Source of the DNA: Methylomonas sp.
GTDB lineage: Bacteria; Pseudomonadota; Gammaproteobacteria; Methylococcales; Methylomonadaceae
Assembly (NCBI GenBank): GCA_026989715.1
Contig: JALSIU010000011.1
Location: 1 to 6,927, forward strand
Length of the DNA: 6,927 bases
Direction: 5' to 3'
Below, piece after piece: positions 6,390 to 6,927 of the stretch. The position numbers and the translations under genes were made by a program. The stretch's first letter is position 1. Every line of letters starts with the position of its first letter. The notes under the pieces are model-generated. The model was not told the origin of the DNA. It made no database searches and saw only the letters and a list, made by a program, of their open reading frames with translations.

Positions 6390-6503
6390 TCAGCCTTTAA
6401 CGATTTACTAGATTACTTCACAAATATACCTAAACCTAACGGAAGGAAATAGGGAAGAAAAAATTTCATAATATCCAAATGGCTTATCTTTTTGATCATA
6501 CAG

Positions 6504-6523
6504 CCGCACTGGAAATAGTGTGG
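6504..6523 (+). repeat. Short hairpin between the dsbA-like and cyclase genes
   Basis: CCGCACT at 6504-6510 pairs with AGTGTGG at 6517-6523 around a 6-base loop, with one G-U wobble when read as plus-strand RNA. In minus-strand RNA, the direction of both flanking genes, the wobble becomes an A-C mismatch and no U-run follows. It is therefore a poor terminator for the dsbA-like gene and may be chance or a protein-binding site. Confidence 0.35.
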
Positions 6524-6540
6524 TTTCACTTAAAATTAAT

Positions 6541-6586
6541 AAAACGATATGTCTAATATGAGACTGTACAATCAAAATGATATGCC
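6541..6586. repeat. Diverged 13-bp direct repeat upstream of the cyclase gene
   Basis: AAAACGATATGTC (6541-6553) and AAAATGATATGCC (6574-6586) differ by two transitions and start 33 bases apart, roughly three helical turns. They sit about 150-200 bases before the cyclase start. Paired operator sites are one reading; in such AT-rich sequence, chance is another. Confidence 0.35.
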
Positions 6587-6611
6587 ATTCTTTTTGAATA
6601 TTATAAAATAA

Positions 6612-6927
6612 TCATTGCTTACTTTCTTGCGTAATCAGTTTATTGATGACTCTAATCATACCTTCATGCGACCCGGCTGTCTTTGCATTGACTAAGTATT
6701 TACCATTTACCACAATAGCAGGCACACCTGTTATACCATAACGCGGCCCCATGCTTTTTGCCTGACGCATTTTAGTATCCACAATAAATGAATTAAATGC
6801 CTCATGAAAGTCGGCCTCTTCCACACCATGTGCGACAAAAAACTTAGCCAAATCTTCCTCACTGGCCAATTTCTGCTTTTGTACTTGTATGGCATGGAAA
6901 AAATCTGCATGCATTTTATCAGCAACA
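6612..6927 (-). CDS. dsbA: DsbA-type thiol:disulfide oxidoreductase, C-terminal part (5' end outside window)
   Basis: The frame is open from the right edge to the stop at 6612, giving the last 104 residues of a DsbA-family protein. The visible part covers the end of the inserted helical domain (ADKMHADFFHAIQVQKQKLAS, DLAKFFVAHGVEEADFHEAF) and the return to the thioredoxin fold. RYGITGVPAIVVNGKYLV contains the conserved Val before the cis-proline that faces the active-site cysteines, followed by a terminal helix (HEGMIRVINKLI). The family introduces disulfide bonds into exported proteins in the periplasm. The CXXC motif and signal peptide would lie beyond the window, so activity and export cannot be confirmed here. 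An internal ATG at 6914 is not the start, since matching sequence (VADK) continues upstream of it. No clear terminator follows; the next gene, the cyclase, starts 222 bp downstream on the same strand. Confidence 0.9.
   Translation of the reverse strand, partial: VADKMHADFFHAIQVQKQKLASEEDLAKFFVAHGVEEADFHEAFNSFIVDTKMRQAKSMGPRYGITGVPAIVVNGKYLVNAKTAGSHEGMIRVINKLITQESKQ

Overview
This window looks like chromosomal housekeeping and accessory sequence from a gammaproteobacterium with an AT-leaning genome. The pointers are the protein families: a long-form TAXI receptor, a YjgR-type HerA ATPase, YehS/DUF1456, a QmcA/NfeD pair and a DsbA-type oxidoreductase. The genus cannot be fixed from the sequence alone. 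There are no rRNA or tRNA genes, CRISPR arrays, transposases or phage genes. Eight protein genes are supported, two of them cut by the window edges.

Layout: (1) On the plus strand (1-1964) the 3' part of a TAXI-type TRAP solute-receptor gene is followed after 17 bp by a complete YjgR/DUF853 HerA-like ATPase gene. (2) This pair converges, across only 19 bp, on a compact minus-strand cluster (4293 down to 1984). Its order is NfeD-like membrane protein, QmcA-like SPFH protein, YehS/DUF1456 protein, then a 157-residue discoidin-like protein. Gaps of 19, 33 and 8 bp suggest one operon. The first two genes are a known functional pair, an SPFH scaffold with its NfeD membrane partner; the other two are small poorly characterised proteins. 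(3) Divergent from this operon is a small plus-strand gene (4401-4661) for an 86-residue two-helix membrane protein. (4) It converges on a minus-strand diguanylate cyclase gene (6389-4839) with an intact GGEEF active site, an intact inhibitory site and a long helical N-terminal region. The gap between these two is filled by two inverted repeats, one of them an 81-nt imperfect palindrome. (5) A 222-bp intergenic stretch with a short hairpin and a diverged direct repeat separates the cyclase from the 3' part of a DsbA-type gene at the right edge.

The genes fall into functions that touch the cell envelope (TAXI receptor, SPFH/NfeD, small membrane protein, DsbA) plus c-di-GMP signalling, but nothing shows that they form one pathway. 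I see no clear new multi-gene system. The items most worth a second look are the nested inverted repeats at 4714-4842, the four-gene SPFH/NfeD cluster with its two obscure passengers, and the membrane-anchored C-terminus of the TAXI protein.
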